From assembly GCA_002449845.1 (NCBI GenBank), contig DJXW01000042.1, forward strand, positions 172,006-236,005: a stretch of 64,000 nucleotides of DNA. Direction: 5' to 3'. This document shows, piece after piece, positions 9,359 to 17,935 of this stretch. A model generated the notes under the pieces. That model was given only the letters and a program-made list of their open reading frames with translations. It searched no databases and was not told the DNA's origin. Origin of the DNA: Prevotella sp. UBA6994 (lineage in GTDB: Bacteria; Bacteroidota; Bacteroidia; Bacteroidales; Bacteroidaceae). The number at the start of each line of letters is the position of its first letter. The stretch's first letter is position 1. Made by a program: the position numbers and the translations under genes.

Positions 9359-9877
9359 ATGAGACAGAAACTATTGCTTACCCTATTCGCACTATGCATA
9401 CCTTGGTGTGCATGGGCGGATGTCGAAATTAACGGCATCTATTACAACTTAGTACAAAAGGCGAAAATAGCCGAAGTGACGAACGGAGGAACGACAGGGA
9501 GATACAGTGGTGACATTGTTATTCCTGCAAGTGTGGAATATGAAGGAGTGACGTATTCAGTGACAAGTATTAATAGCAATGCATTCCGTGAATGTTATTA
9601 TTTGAACTCTGTAATAATTCCGAACGGCGTTACAAGTATCGGCAACTATGCGTTTTGGTCTTGCTACAGTTTGACATCTATTGAAATTCCGAACAGTGTA
9701 TTGAGCATTGGTGAATCTGCGTTCAATGGCTGTTCCAGTTTGGCGTCCGTGGAGATTTCAAATAACGTGACAAGCATAAGCAGTTTTGCATTTAGAGGTT
9801 GTTCCAGTTTGACATCTGTGGTGATTCCCAACAGCGTGACAAGCATTGGGAGAGATGCGTTCTGTCGTTGTATCTAA
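9359..9877 (+). pseudogene. BspA-type leucine-rich-repeat protein, 3'-truncated
   Basis: The 172-residue product has a signal peptide (1-20, ending WCAWA), a short DVEINGIYYNL lead-in typical of Prevotella BspA proteins, and about five LRR_5 units of the form SLTSVVIPNSVTSIGRDAF. It stops inside a repeat, right after AFCRC, with none of the C-terminal domains such surface proteins carry. Family members are usually several hundred residues long. The stop lies about 350 bp from the first gene of the mobilisable element, so loss of the 3' end may be tied to integration. A 5'-truncated BspA gene occurs at 28331. Confidence 0.7.
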
Positions 9878-10229
9878 ACGGGTATAAACAACCAGGAATA
9901 ACTAATACTAACTATTTGTAAAACGCTCATTTTCAGTAACTTTTGATTTTTAACACTTGATGACTGGAATTTGGTAGTAACCGAATTTCAGTATATTTTT
10001 GCAACGTATTTCTACCGCGAGGAATTTACGGGGCCTTGAAATCGTCATTCTGCGGACTCAGTTGACAAAGGGTTACGACGGGATGCAAAGGATGACAAAA
10101 CGGGACGGACGGATTCGGAGAGAGTCACGATGCGGACGGAGTTGACGACTGGCGACAATGGTGCATGACGGTTGACTCAACGGTAGGGAAAGAGAAAATG
10201 TACGTTGAACCATCAAAAGTGACAAGAAA
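9878..10229. other. Intergenic left flank of the mobilisable element with a palindrome
   Basis: No gene is supported in these 352 bp. An imperfect 30-bp palindrome (ACTGGAATTTGGT-AGTA-ACCGAATTTCAGT, 9963-9992, 11 of 13 pairs) is a candidate protein-binding site, possibly for the recombinase or the HTH protein. The element end is expected in or near this stretch, but no att duplication could be confirmed. Confidence 0.4.
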
Positions 10230-11198
10230 ATGAAGCAAGTTAGAAAGTGCAAGTATTGTGGTAAGGAGTTCGTGGCAAGGAGCGGAATGCAGAAGTTTTG
10301 CTGCGAGGAGTGTCAGACGAAAGCAAAAGAGGCTCGTAAGAAACGGCAGCAGGATTTCATGAATGCCGTAGAGCCTGTGATTGACCTGCAATGTCAGGAG
10401 TATCTGACGTTTGCCAAGGCTGCGATACTCATGGGGTGTTCTCGGCAGTACGTTTACAAGTTGGTGAACGAAGGGAAACTGGCCGCATCGAGAATCAGCA
10501 ACAGGATGGTGTTTATACGGAAAGTTGATATAGAGAAGATGCTGGCAGTGAATCCGTATCATCGGGTGTTGCCAACGAATAGGCCGAAGAAGTCCACACC
10601 CCAAACGACAAAGAAAACTAAGGCAAATGACATGACTGCTCAGAACAATGCCCAAGAATCAGAAGTGCTTGATTACATTTCCGGCGAGGAAGTCATGAAC
10701 ATCTATAAGGTCAAGAAATCATGGCTCTATACCTCGGCGAAGCGGAACCAAGTACCAGTGTGCCGGATTGCTGGGATGAACTACTATAGTCGTAAGCACA
10801 TGGATGCATTGTTTGGCAAGTCGGCTGATGTGGAGACCGTCAGTGAGTGGTTAACGATGAAGGAGGCTCAGGAACTGTTTAGAATGAGTGCAGCCTCAGT
10901 CCGTTCCAATGCTTACCGCCATCATATTCCGACAAAGCGTGAGTATGGCCAGACCTACTACTCCAAAGACCACTTTGAGAAACTAAGACGCACAGACCTC
11001 ATGAAGGATGACAGCTACTACACGGCGAGAGAAGCGGCTGAGAAATACGGGATGAGTACTGCCAATGTCGGCATTATTGCTAAGAAGAGTAATATCGTCA
11101 CTGTCAAGGTGGGCGTGAAGAACCTGATACCAAAAGTGGACTTCGACAAGGTAATGGCTGAAAGACTGGCCCAATTTGGTAGCTACTCCCTTGTATGA
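10230..11198 (+). CDS. Multi-HTH DNA-binding protein with N-terminal Cys cluster
   Basis: This 322-residue protein begins with a small probable zinc-binding segment (CKYCGKEFVARSGMQKFCC plus EEC, residues 5-25). Three excisionase- or MerR-like helix-turn-helix segments follow: LTFAKAAILMGCSRQYVYK, a SWLYTSAKRNQVP module and EWLTMKEAQELFRMSAASV. A last YTAREAAEKYGMS unit is near the C-terminus. Such repeated HTH proteins sit next to integrases in Bacteroidota mobilisable elements and probably control excision or transcription. The gene is the first of the element and is followed by the integrase on the same strand. The exact role is inferred. Confidence 0.65.
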   Translation: MKQVRKCKYCGKEFVARSGMQKFCCEECQTKAKEARKKRQQDFMNAVEPVIDLQCQEYLTFAKAAILMGCSRQYVYKLVNEGKLAASRISNRMVFIRKVDIEKMLAVNPYHRVLPTNRPKKSTPQTTKKTKANDMTAQNNAQESEVLDYISGEEVMNIYKVKKSWLYTSAKRNQVPVCRIAGMNYYSRKHMDALFGKSADVETVSEWLTMKEAQELFRMSAASVRSNAYRHHIPTKREYGQTYYSKDHFEKLRRTDLMKDDSYYTAREAAEKYGMSTANVGIIAKKSNIVTVKVGVKNLIPKVDFDKVMAERLAQFGSYSLV

Positions 11199-11286
11199 AT
11201 AACTAAGTAAATCCACCGATTATAAACAATCAGAATGGGCATTATCATGGTCAGCACCTCACCAACTAACATTATCTGTCAATTAT

Positions 11287-11339
11287 TGACGTATTATGCG
11301 AAATAATGTTGATAATCGGGGAATAATGAGGTAATTTTG
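11287..11339 (+). promoter_or_regulatory. Promoter module upstream of the integrase
   Basis: Bases 11287-11328 match 13677-13718, upstream of the second HTH gene, at 32 of 42 positions without gaps. TAATTTTG at 11332-11339 fits the -7 pattern and TTGA at 11309-11312 could be the -33 element. The shared block suggests common control of both genes. Confidence 0.5.
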
Positions 11340-11392
11340 ACCCCGTGAAGAAACGCTTCACCAAGAATATTCATTAAAATATAATAAGGTAT

Positions 11393-12553
11393 ATGAGTAA
11401 CATTTGTAAGACCGTGACCCTCCGAACACGGAAAATCAAAAACGGAGAACAATTGTCCTTTTACTTGGACTATTACCCTGGCTACAGGGACGAGAGCACA
11501 ATGAAAGTTATGCGCCACGAGAGTCTCGGCATCTATATCTATGCCAAGCCGAAGTCGCAGCGCGAGAAGGACTACAACGACCGTATGCGCGAAAAGGCCG
11601 AAGCCCTGCGCTGCCGTCGTTTCGAGAGCATCGTCAACGAACGATACGACTTCTTCGACAAGGAGAAGATGAAGGGCAGTTTTCTCGACTACTTCAAGGA
11701 CAAGGCGTACAAGAAGAACACGAAGTGGGAAAACGTCTACCTGCACTTCAAGCAGTTCTGCAACGGCAAATGCCGCTTTGATGAGATTAACGTTGACCTG
11801 TGCAACAAGTTCAAGGACTACCTGATGACCGCCCACCAACTCAAACACACGGAGTACACCTTACATATAAATAGTATAGCGGGCTACTGGTCAACCTTCC
11901 GTGCCGTGCTTCACACTGCCTACCGAGAGCACAAGATAGCCGAGAATCCCAACGGATTCTTGGAGCGCATCGACACCATCCCCACGGAAAAGGAGCATCT
12001 TTCTCGTCAGGAACTTGTGAACCTTGCCAATACCCCCTGTTCCTCTGATGTGCTGAAGAAGGCCTTCCTCTTTTCTTGTCTGACAGGTCTGCGCAAGAGC
12101 GACATCAAGCAGCTGACCTGGGATAAGATCCAGCCCTACGGTGATGGTGGCATGTACGTCACACTACGTATGCAGAAGACGAAGGAACTGGTGAACAACC
12201 CCATCAGCAACGAGGCTCTGGAACTGATTGGCTTTAATGACGGCGATGAAAACCGTAAACCGACAGACAAGGTCTTTGTCGGCTTCAACGACAGCCTCAC
12301 CCAGGCCCCGCTGAAGAACTGGCTGAAGGAGGCTGGCATCACCAAACATATAACCTATCATTGCAGCCGCCATACTCTCGGTTCGCTACAGGTTGAGGCT
12401 GGCACCAGCGTTTATACCGTCCAGCATATCCTTGGTCATAAGAATGTTTCTACTACTCAAATCTATGCCGCGATGGCCGACGAGTCGAAGCGCGAATCAG
12501 TTGACAAAATTACACTGAAATCCGCGAAAATTGCCCAAATGAAGGCCGTATGA
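11393..12553 (+). CDS. int: Tyrosine recombinase (integrase) of the mobilisable element
   Basis: This 386-residue site-specific recombinase integrates and excises the element. It has an N-terminal arm-binding region (about 1-100), a SAM-like core-binding domain (about 105-190) and a catalytic domain (about 200-370). The catalytic residues are visible: Arg233 (TGLRKSD), His323 and Arg326 (HCSRH), His349 (LGHKN) and the nucleophile Tyr358 (TQIYA). It resembles phage-integrase-family recombinases of Bacteroides transposons and mobilisable units. The full set of residues and normal length indicate an active enzyme. Its target site is not evident. Confidence 0.93.
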   Translation: MSNICKTVTLRTRKIKNGEQLSFYLDYYPGYRDESTMKVMRHESLGIYIYAKPKSQREKDYNDRMREKAEALRCRRFESIVNERYDFFDKEKMKGSFLDYFKDKAYKKNTKWENVYLHFKQFCNGKCRFDEINVDLCNKFKDYLMTAHQLKHTEYTLHINSIAGYWSTFRAVLHTAYREHKIAENPNGFLERIDTIPTEKEHLSRQELVNLANTPCSSDVLKKAFLFSCLTGLRKSDIKQLTWDKIQPYGDGGMYVTLRMQKTKELVNNPISNEALELIGFNDGDENRKPTDKVFVGFNDSLTQAPLKNWLKEAGITKHITYHCSRHTLGSLQVEAGTSVYTVQHILGHKNVSTTQIYAAMADESKRESVDKITLKSAKIAQMKAV

Positions 12554-12664
12554 GTCGTAAAAGTGTTAAAATATGACTTTTTATTTTTTTACAGCAAGAA
12601 TATTTTGGAAAAAATGTACTTTTGCGGCGATAAAAACATGTGTAACAATTAAAAATTATAAGAA

Positions 12665-13450
12665 ATGAATAGAAAATTAAAAAAACTGGAGATTAGTGAC
12701 ATAGCCATATTCGTGGCTATTAGTGTGTTGGTTCTTATTGTGTCGTATATGTTGGCAGCCCAACTATACGACAAGAGCCATCTCATTCCTTATTGTGTTC
12801 TTGTTGTGCTGTTCTTTCTTTTGCTGGAATCCGGTGTCGCATGCTGTTACTCCTTTTTGGACAAGTTGAGCAGTCTGGCCGTCAGGAAATCCAAGAAGGA
12901 TGCTGCACCTGCGCCAAGTCCGCTCACCGTGAAAACGACACAAGAGGAGCTGGAAAGACAGAAGGAAATCTACAGGAAGAGCGAAGCGGAGAGCATCGCA
13001 GAGACTGAGGAGTTCAAGCTCAGGAGAAAGAAAGCAATACAGGACTATGTCAGCTGGGCTGTGGCTCCCATTCTGGAACAGGAGGACATGCAGGTGTTCT
13101 GGATTGAATACGAGGGATGGATAGACAGTGCTTCCTACAAACCTATTGGACGTAGCTGGAAGTGGAAGAAAGACGTAAATGTCAAGTATCTCGACATGTG
13201 TCACCTGACATGGAACATCGCCACACGTATGGGTATGAAGAACGGCTATGGAACCAATGCCTGCGCCAGCTTCATCAAGAAAATGTTCCCAGACCTGTGC
13301 GCCAACGTGAAGGACACGACACTTTCCCAAAATCTGAAAGCTGACGGGAAAAAGGGCTATGTAAAGATAGACGAGCCAGAAGAATCAGATCCAATAGCCT
13401 TCCACTATCCTGATTCAGATTCCACAGACACGGAGCATAAAGGAGAATAG
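12665..13450 (+). CDS. Membrane protein of the mobilisable element, function unknown
   Basis: The 261-residue protein has two N-terminal transmembrane helices (about 12-32 and 41-66), a charged helical linker (about 85-125) and a soluble C-terminal domain with VFWIEYEGWIDS and a NACASFIKKMFPDLC segment. The start is preceded by a TACTTTTG -7-like box at 12617-12624. I do not recognise the family. Its place between the integrase and the second HTH gene suggests an element-specific function such as maintenance or exclusion. Confidence 0.6.
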   Translation: MNRKLKKLEISDIAIFVAISVLVLIVSYMLAAQLYDKSHLIPYCVLVVLFFLLLESGVACCYSFLDKLSSLAVRKSKKDAAPAPSPLTVKTTQEELERQKEIYRKSEAESIAETEEFKLRRKKAIQDYVSWAVAPILEQEDMQVFWIEYEGWIDSASYKPIGRSWKWKKDVNVKYLDMCHLTWNIATRMGMKNGYGTNACASFIKKMFPDLCANVKDTTLSQNLKADGKKGYVKIDEPEESDPIAFHYPDSDSTDTEHKGE

Positions 13451-13480
13451 GCCTATCCGGAATTGTAGCTCTTAGCGACG

Positions 13481-13522
13481 AAGCCGCCGTACCGACCAGA
13501 TAATGGTTAGTACGGCGGCTTT
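13481..13522 (+). terminator. Terminator after the membrane protein gene
   Basis: AAGCCGCCGTAC pairs perfectly with GTACGGCGGCTT across a short loop and is followed by a T-rich stretch. Confidence 0.8.
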
Positions 13523-13676
13523 GTCTTTCCATATGCCTGCTGACTCACAATAACCGTCACCAACTATCCAAGTCCGCCATGACACCATGTACGACACCTC
13601 CCTTTCCCTTTGGCAACCATTACCTGTGAAGCGAAACCATCCATAACCACAAGCAATTCCATTATACCATGATTAC

Positions 13677-13718
13677 TGACGCATTACGCCTGATAATATT
13701 GATAAGCGGATGATAATG
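13677..13718 (+). promoter_or_regulatory. Second copy of the integrase-upstream module
   Basis: This 42-bp block matches 11287-11328 at 32 positions and lies 44 bp before the excisionase-like gene. The remaining bases of the 13523-13761 interval show no gene. Confidence 0.5.
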
Positions 13719-13761
13719 TCGTTTCTTTGCAGCCGAGACACAAAAGTCTCAGCGTGTAAAT

Positions 13762-14139
13762 ATGCTTAATGATAAATTATCATTCGACGACCTTCCACAG
13801 GTCGTTGCCGAGCTTCGGGATGAAGTCATCGGCATGAAGGTACTGCTGTCTGACCTTCAGAAAGGACAAACACAGCAAAAGATACAGCGCGTGCGTCGCA
13901 CGATGAATGTTGAAGAGGCGGCTGACTATCTCCGTATGCCCTTGAACACCCTCTACATGAAGTTGCAGAAAGGTGAAGTGCCAGGATCGAAGCCTGGCAA
14001 GCGTTGGGTCTTGTTCAATGACGAACTCGACAAGTGGCTGGAGGTGAAACGCAAGAATGCTGTACCCCTTACCACAGAGGAAGAGAATGATGCCATCCTT
14101 TCGTCCCATCGTCGTAAACCCAACAAGCGTGACTGGTAA
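13762..14139 (+). CDS. Excisionase-like helix-turn-helix protein
   Basis: This 125-residue protein has a short N-terminal coiled segment (about 1-35) and a MerR/excisionase HTH: MNVEEAADYLRMPLNTLYMK followed by LQKGEVPGSKPGKRWVLFND (about 45-90). The wing sequence (PG.KPGKRW.F...ELD.WL) is typical of helix_turn_helix_17-type proteins of Bacteroidota elements. It probably acts as recombination directionality factor or regulator. Upstream it shares a control block with the integrase. Directly downstream, in the same reading frame but behind three stops, lies the 9-bp periodic tract. Confidence 0.8.
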   Translation: MLNDKLSFDDLPQVVAELRDEVIGMKVLLSDLQKGQTQQKIQRVRRTMNVEEAADYLRMPLNTLYMKLQKGEVPGSKPGKRWVLFNDELDKWLEVKRKNAVPLTTEEENDAILSSHRRKPNKRDW

Positions 14140-14157
14140 CATGTCTGACATGACTGA

Positions 14158-14439
14158 GTATATAATGTATAGTGTGTATCAGTTGTATGCACTGAAGACA
14201 CTGGCTACAATGTCCACAACGTATCTGGTTGCAGCATTGGCTACAGTGTATATGTATACAATGTTTACTCTGGCTACAGTATATACAACGATTACAATGT
14301 CTGCAATGTGTATGTTGTCTGCAATGAAAACAATATATACAGAGTATTCAACGAATACAGTATATACAAGAAATACATTGTCAATAGCGTACAAACTGTA
14401 TTCAGGATATACAGAGTTTACAAGGTCTATAAGGTAATA
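14158..14439. repeat. 9-bp quasi-periodic tract upstream of parA
   Basis: About 280 bp are built from degenerate 9-mers of consensus AATGTATAC (A-R-N-R-T-N-T-A-C). From 14251 to 14439 at least 21 consecutive units keep exact phase. Units differ mostly at positions 3 and 6, and T/C alternates at 9. In the frame starting at 14260 this reads as [N/S/K/R]-[V/I]-[Y/C/F] triplets, so the variation falls at wobble positions. That frame has no ATG and is closed upstream by TAG at 14170-14172. A different frame (ATG 14141 to 14437, 98 codons) starts right at the HTH stop. All frames are unusually open. It may be a partition site, a decayed repeat protein or an unusual coding tract. Confidence 0.75.
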
Positions 14440-14465
14440 AATAACATATTAAATTTGATTTAGCT

Positions 14466-15113
14466 ATGAATAAGATTATTTTATTTACGAACATTAAGGG
14501 AGGCGTAGGAAAGACCTCCTGTTGTGCGCTCTTTGCGCAGTATCTGTGTGAGAATGGTTATCCCGTGAAGGTCCTGGATGCAGACATTCAAGCCTCCTTG
14601 TCCCGTCACAGGGAGAGGGAGCTGGCTGCCAACCCGGATGCGGCTATTCCTTGGGAAGTGAGTACTGTTGATACGACAGACCGCCAGAGCCTGCAGTCCT
14701 CCATCAAGGAGGCGATGCAGTTTGACGGTGTTGTCCTCTTCGACATGCCGGGAACCCTCAATGCCGCCAACCTCGACCTGCTGTACAAGGCAGCGGACCT
14801 CGCCGTAGTGCCTATCTCCTACGACTTCGACACCATCGATGCCACGGGTATCTTCATCAAAGTCATCAAGGGGGTCAAGAATATCAGGCTCGTGTTCCTG
14901 CCCAACCGGATCAACTCTACCGAGAACCGTGCCGACGAGATGAAGCAGCGTGAAGAGACGGTAAAAATTCTTGGTAGAATCGGAAGGGTAACGCCGAGGA
15001 TCAAGCAGAGTGTAGTCATCAAGCGTTACTCAACCATTTCCGCACTTGACAAGTACCAGAAGGCTGCCGTCGAACATGCCTTTGACGCTATTGTAGAACA
15101 AATAAAACAGTAA
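14466..15113 (+). CDS. ParA-family ATPase
   Basis: This 215-residue protein is a compact ParA/MinD-type ATPase. The deviant Walker A motif is KGGVGKTS (residues 11-18), Walker A' lies in KVLDADIQASLS and Walker B is VVLFDMPG. It lacks an N-terminal HTH, as in small type Ib ParA proteins and the TraA-like ParA of CTnDOT-type elements. It probably acts with the next gene (DUF3408-like) in element maintenance or transfer. The 9-bp tract ends about 26 bp before its start, where a centromere-like site would be expected. Confidence 0.88.
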   Translation: MNKIILFTNIKGGVGKTSCCALFAQYLCENGYPVKVLDADIQASLSRHRERELAANPDAAIPWEVSTVDTTDRQSLQSSIKEAMQFDGVVLFDMPGTLNAANLDLLYKAADLAVVPISYDFDTIDATGIFIKVIKGVKNIRLVFLPNRINSTENRADEMKQREETVKILGRIGRVTPRIKQSVVIKRYSTISALDKYQKAAVEHAFDAIVEQIKQ

Positions 15114-15119
15114 ACGAGT

Positions 15120-15446
15120 ATGAGTGAGCAAGTGTTTCCCTTAGACGGTTTCAATACCCTTGAAAGTGATGTCAGAAGCATCACCCAGCAGACCAGACCA
15201 AAGGAGCAGAAGAAACCACAGGAAGAACAAAGGCCCGAAGAGACCAGTGTCATCAAGAGAGCCTGGCAGCACTTCACGGTCATCTTAGCCGTTGAGATTG
15301 TGGTCAAGATAAAGGCCATCGCCCGAATTGAGGGTTTCTCCATCCGCGACGTGGTGGAGAAGTTCCTCAGCGACGGAATTGCCCGTTATGAGCAGAAGCA
15401 TGGCACAGTCACTAACCGCAAGAAGAGCATCGATGAAATTCTGTAA
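15120..15446 (+). CDS. DUF3408-like small DNA-binding protein
   Basis: This 108-residue protein has a Gln/Glu/Pro-rich N-terminal half and a C-terminal ribbon-helix-helix-like part (HFTVILAVEIVVKIKAIARI, then FSIRDVVEKFLSDGIARYE). Genes of this type follow ParA in CTnDOT-like elements (TraB-like, DUF3408). It starts 6 bp after parA, so the two are co-translated. It may act as the ParB-like partner that binds DNA. The DUF assignment rests on context and the C-terminal pattern. Confidence 0.65.
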   Translation: MSEQVFPLDGFNTLESDVRSITQQTRPKEQKKPQEEQRPEETSVIKRAWQHFTVILAVEIVVKIKAIARIEGFSIRDVVEKFLSDGIARYEQKHGTVTNRKKSIDEIL

Positions 15447-15665
15447 TGACGAGCTACAATGTACGACATTGCCGATGCTCGGGAAATCTCTCCGGGTATC
15501 AGAAACGTCAGTCAGAATCGAAACATGCGTGCAGATATGCCAGTTGGAGTTTCGTGCTACCAAAATCGCTATGGCTCTTTTGGCAGACGAACCGAACTGG
15601 CAATGCTCGCAGGCTCTCATTGAGGGAGGCGTTCGCAGGCTCACACCTTTAATAATTGTATACTT
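15447..15665 (+). other. Gap before the mobilisation genes, candidate oriT region
   Basis: A short open frame (ATG overlapping the previous stop, 15446-15652) has a biased, unconvincing product. The interval holds an inverted repeat, TCGTGCTACCAAAA (15552-15565) with TTTTGGCAGACGA (15578-15590), and direct copies of TCGCAGGCTC near its end. Its position just ahead of the mobilisation genes is where oriT lies in related elements. Confidence 0.4.
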
Positions 15666-16391
15666 ATGACAGTAGACAGAAACGTAACAATGATATTCCA
15701 AGGCTCGCAGCTCATAGAGAAAACGAGACCTGAGAAGGGCTTCTTCATCAAGTCGAAGAAGCGGTACCTGTCGCCCAAGGACGGCAGGGAACACAGCAAG
15801 TTCTCATGGGAACCCGTAACGGTCGGTGACCTGTGGGTGGATGAGACTGACAGGAAATGCCAGATGCACTTTGTCGTCTATCGGAATAGCGGCAGCATCG
15901 AACAGGTTGACCAGCCTATGAGCCGACAGAGTTACACGTTGTTTGGCAGTTACAAGCTGGATGCCCATCGCGTGGACCTGATCGATAAGGTGCTGCGTAA
16001 GAATCGGACGGGACTGCGCATCCGCAAGTGGACTGCCACAGAGATGCTGCACCTGAAAGTGACGAAACGACTGATGGATGAACTTCTCGGGAATGCGGAA
16101 AAATGCGGACAGAATCTTTCGCAGTATTGTACGAAGCTCCTGAGCGGCAAGCATCCCCGTGCAGCGTTTACCGACGAAGAACTGGACCTGCTCAGGAACC
16201 TGAAGAAGTCACGTGGCGACGTGCTACTCCAGTTCAATGCAATGGTGGCAGAGTTTGCACATAAGTCCGACGAAGAACGTTTCAGGGCTGTCATCCACGG
16301 CAAGAGCTTTGACTGGTGGCGCGAGCACCTTATCACAGCCTTGGAGTTCTTCGACAGGATGAGGGACAGGACGTTAAACATGGGAGGTTAG
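15666..16391 (+). CDS. Mobilisation accessory protein (MobA/MobC-like)
   Basis: The 241-residue protein precedes the relaxase by 3 bp. The N-terminal part is of unknown fold. The C-terminal part (about 120-220) has LHLKVTKRLMDELLGNAEKC, LSQYCTKLLSGKHPRAAFT and LRNLKKSRGDVLLQFNAM, the pattern of MobC-type relaxosome accessory proteins that bind oriT and assist the relaxase. An ATG 24 nt further in is an alternative start. Tight coupling with the relaxase supports a relaxosome role. Confidence 0.7.
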   Translation: MTVDRNVTMIFQGSQLIEKTRPEKGFFIKSKKRYLSPKDGREHSKFSWEPVTVGDLWVDETDRKCQMHFVVYRNSGSIEQVDQPMSRQSYTLFGSYKLDAHRVDLIDKVLRKNRTGLRIRKWTATEMLHLKVTKRLMDELLGNAEKCGQNLSQYCTKLLSGKHPRAAFTDEELDLLRNLKKSRGDVLLQFNAMVAEFAHKSDEERFRAVIHGKSFDWWREHLITALEFFDRMRDRTLNMGG

Positions 16392-16394
16392 CGT

Positions 16395-17927
16395 ATGGTC
16401 ATCAAGATGGACACGATAGACGGGGCGCATGCCGCCAACGCCATCAACTATGTGCTCGACAAGGAGAAGGCAAGGAAGGAGGACAAGCCGGTCTTCCTCG
16501 CCGCCAACAACATCGAATTGAATCCGCTGACGGGCAAACCCTACTCGCCCGTAGAGGTGCTGATGGACATGCAGCTGCTGCAGGCGGCATCCAGGCACAA
16601 GGCAGAAAAGCCGTTCTGGCGTATCGAACTGTGTCCTCCGCCGGAGGTCTGTCAGGACTGGACGATGGCGCAGTGGGACAGATTCTGCAAGGACTGCGTT
16701 CAGGTGCTGGACACTACCCACTTCAAATGGGAGCCGGTGAAAGGCAAAGACGGCAGGCCAGTCATCGACAAGAGGACGGGTCAGCCCAAGTTGAAGGTGA
16801 GCGGCAGGCATACAGAGCTGGCCAAAAGTCAGTATGTAGCCACTGTACACTTTGACACGGGCAAGCCGCATGTACACATTGTGGCCAACCGCCTGACGAT
16901 GGACGGTGAGATGCAGGACACGCACAAATGCAAGGAGCGGGCGAAGATGGCGGCAGACATCATTGCGGAGAAATATGGCTGGACGAAGGCCGAGGAGAGG
17001 GAAAACAAGCGGATGGAGCGGATTCACTCGGCTGCGATGAACGTGCTGAAGGGAATGAACGCTTGGGACATCGAGACGTACTTTGCCGGGATGCGCAGGA
17101 ACGGGTTCGAGGTGGAGCCGACATACGACTCGAAAGGCGTTTGCCGGGGGTACTCCGTCGGCGAGAGGCTGTACGACCTCGACGGCAACTACTCCAGTAC
17201 GGTGATGTACAAGGCTTCGGCCAGAGACTTTGGGCATGGACGAGATCTGACGGTTTCTAAGTTGTATGGCACTTGGCAGAAGCTGCATCCTGAGAAGGAA
17301 GAGACGCGGACGGAGAGCTATCATTGGCAGAAGAATCGGCAGGACGAAGTGATTCCGCAAAAGCCGGCGAGGTCTTCGCAGTCGGATGATGACGATGAAT
17401 ATCTGCGACTATTGAGGATTAAGGAGGCGGTAGAGAGGAAGAACGCTGAGAAACCAGTGGTTCCGACACCCGTGAAGCAGACGGAGCCTGCTCCCCGTAA
17501 GTCCACGGAGGCTGAGAGTGACCGTCGGACAGCCATCTGGCTTGCGCTGAATGCCATCAAACGCTTAGTGAAGAGTCCGTTCAGGACAGAGTTTAGCCCG
17601 TTAGATAGGGAGGACATCCTGCCAGAAGGCATCGTAGCTAAGGCCATCGACATGGGAGAGCGCGAAGGTTCTTCGTTCAGCGAAGAAAACCTGAAGAGTG
17701 CCGCAATGGAACTGCTTGATCAGTTTGAATGTAGTGCCGAGCGTGCGGGTGATGCAGCCGAAGTTATGCTTGACGTCGTTGCTACCCTTGCCCTGCCGGA
17801 AACGCAGCCGTCCCTTGGAGGCGGTCAGAGCAATAACGACCTACCTAAAAAGAAGGACGAGGAATGGTATTGGTGGAAGAAGAACGGATTCATCAGACAA
17901 CAGAATAATAGAGGACGAAAGAGATAG
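16395..17927 (+). CDS. MOBP-type relaxase
   Basis: This 510-residue relaxase would nick oriT and pilot the DNA strand. The N-terminal domain (about 1-260) carries the histidine cluster VHFDTGKPHVHIVANR (His152, His159, His161), which coordinates the metal. The first residues (MDTIDGAHAANAINYVLDKE) hold a Tyr at 19 that could be the nucleophile. The C-terminal half is hydrophilic and of unknown function. It resembles the relaxase/mobilisation nucleases (MobB-like) of CTnDOT-type elements. It follows the accessory protein by 3 bp and is followed closely by a membrane protein gene. Confidence 0.85.
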   Translation: MVIKMDTIDGAHAANAINYVLDKEKARKEDKPVFLAANNIELNPLTGKPYSPVEVLMDMQLLQAASRHKAEKPFWRIELCPPPEVCQDWTMAQWDRFCKDCVQVLDTTHFKWEPVKGKDGRPVIDKRTGQPKLKVSGRHTELAKSQYVATVHFDTGKPHVHIVANRLTMDGEMQDTHKCKERAKMAADIIAEKYGWTKAEERENKRMERIHSAAMNVLKGMNAWDIETYFAGMRRNGFEVEPTYDSKGVCRGYSVGERLYDLDGNYSSTVMYKASARDFGHGRDLTVSKLYGTWQKLHPEKEETRTESYHWQKNRQDEVIPQKPARSSQSDDDDEYLRLLRIKEAVERKNAEKPVVPTPVKQTEPAPRKSTEAESDRRTAIWLALNAIKRLVKSPFRTEFSPLDREDILPEGIVAKAIDMGEREGSSFSEENLKSAAMELLDQFECSAERAGDAAEVMLDVVATLALPETQPSLGGGQSNNDLPKKKDEEWYWWKKNGFIRQQNNRGRKR

Positions 17928-17935
17928 TGTTTTTT

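Noticed and set aside
14057..14437. A 126-codon open frame over the 9-bp tract as an ordinary gene
   Set aside because: It starts inside the HTH gene, its product is a monotonous T/Y/M/A triplet, and the substitution pattern favours a different frame. It is reported under the tract instead.
16316..17360. Long open frames on both strands over the relaxase genes
   Set aside because: They are shadows caused by GC-rich codon use in the relaxase region; their products lack recognisable motifs.
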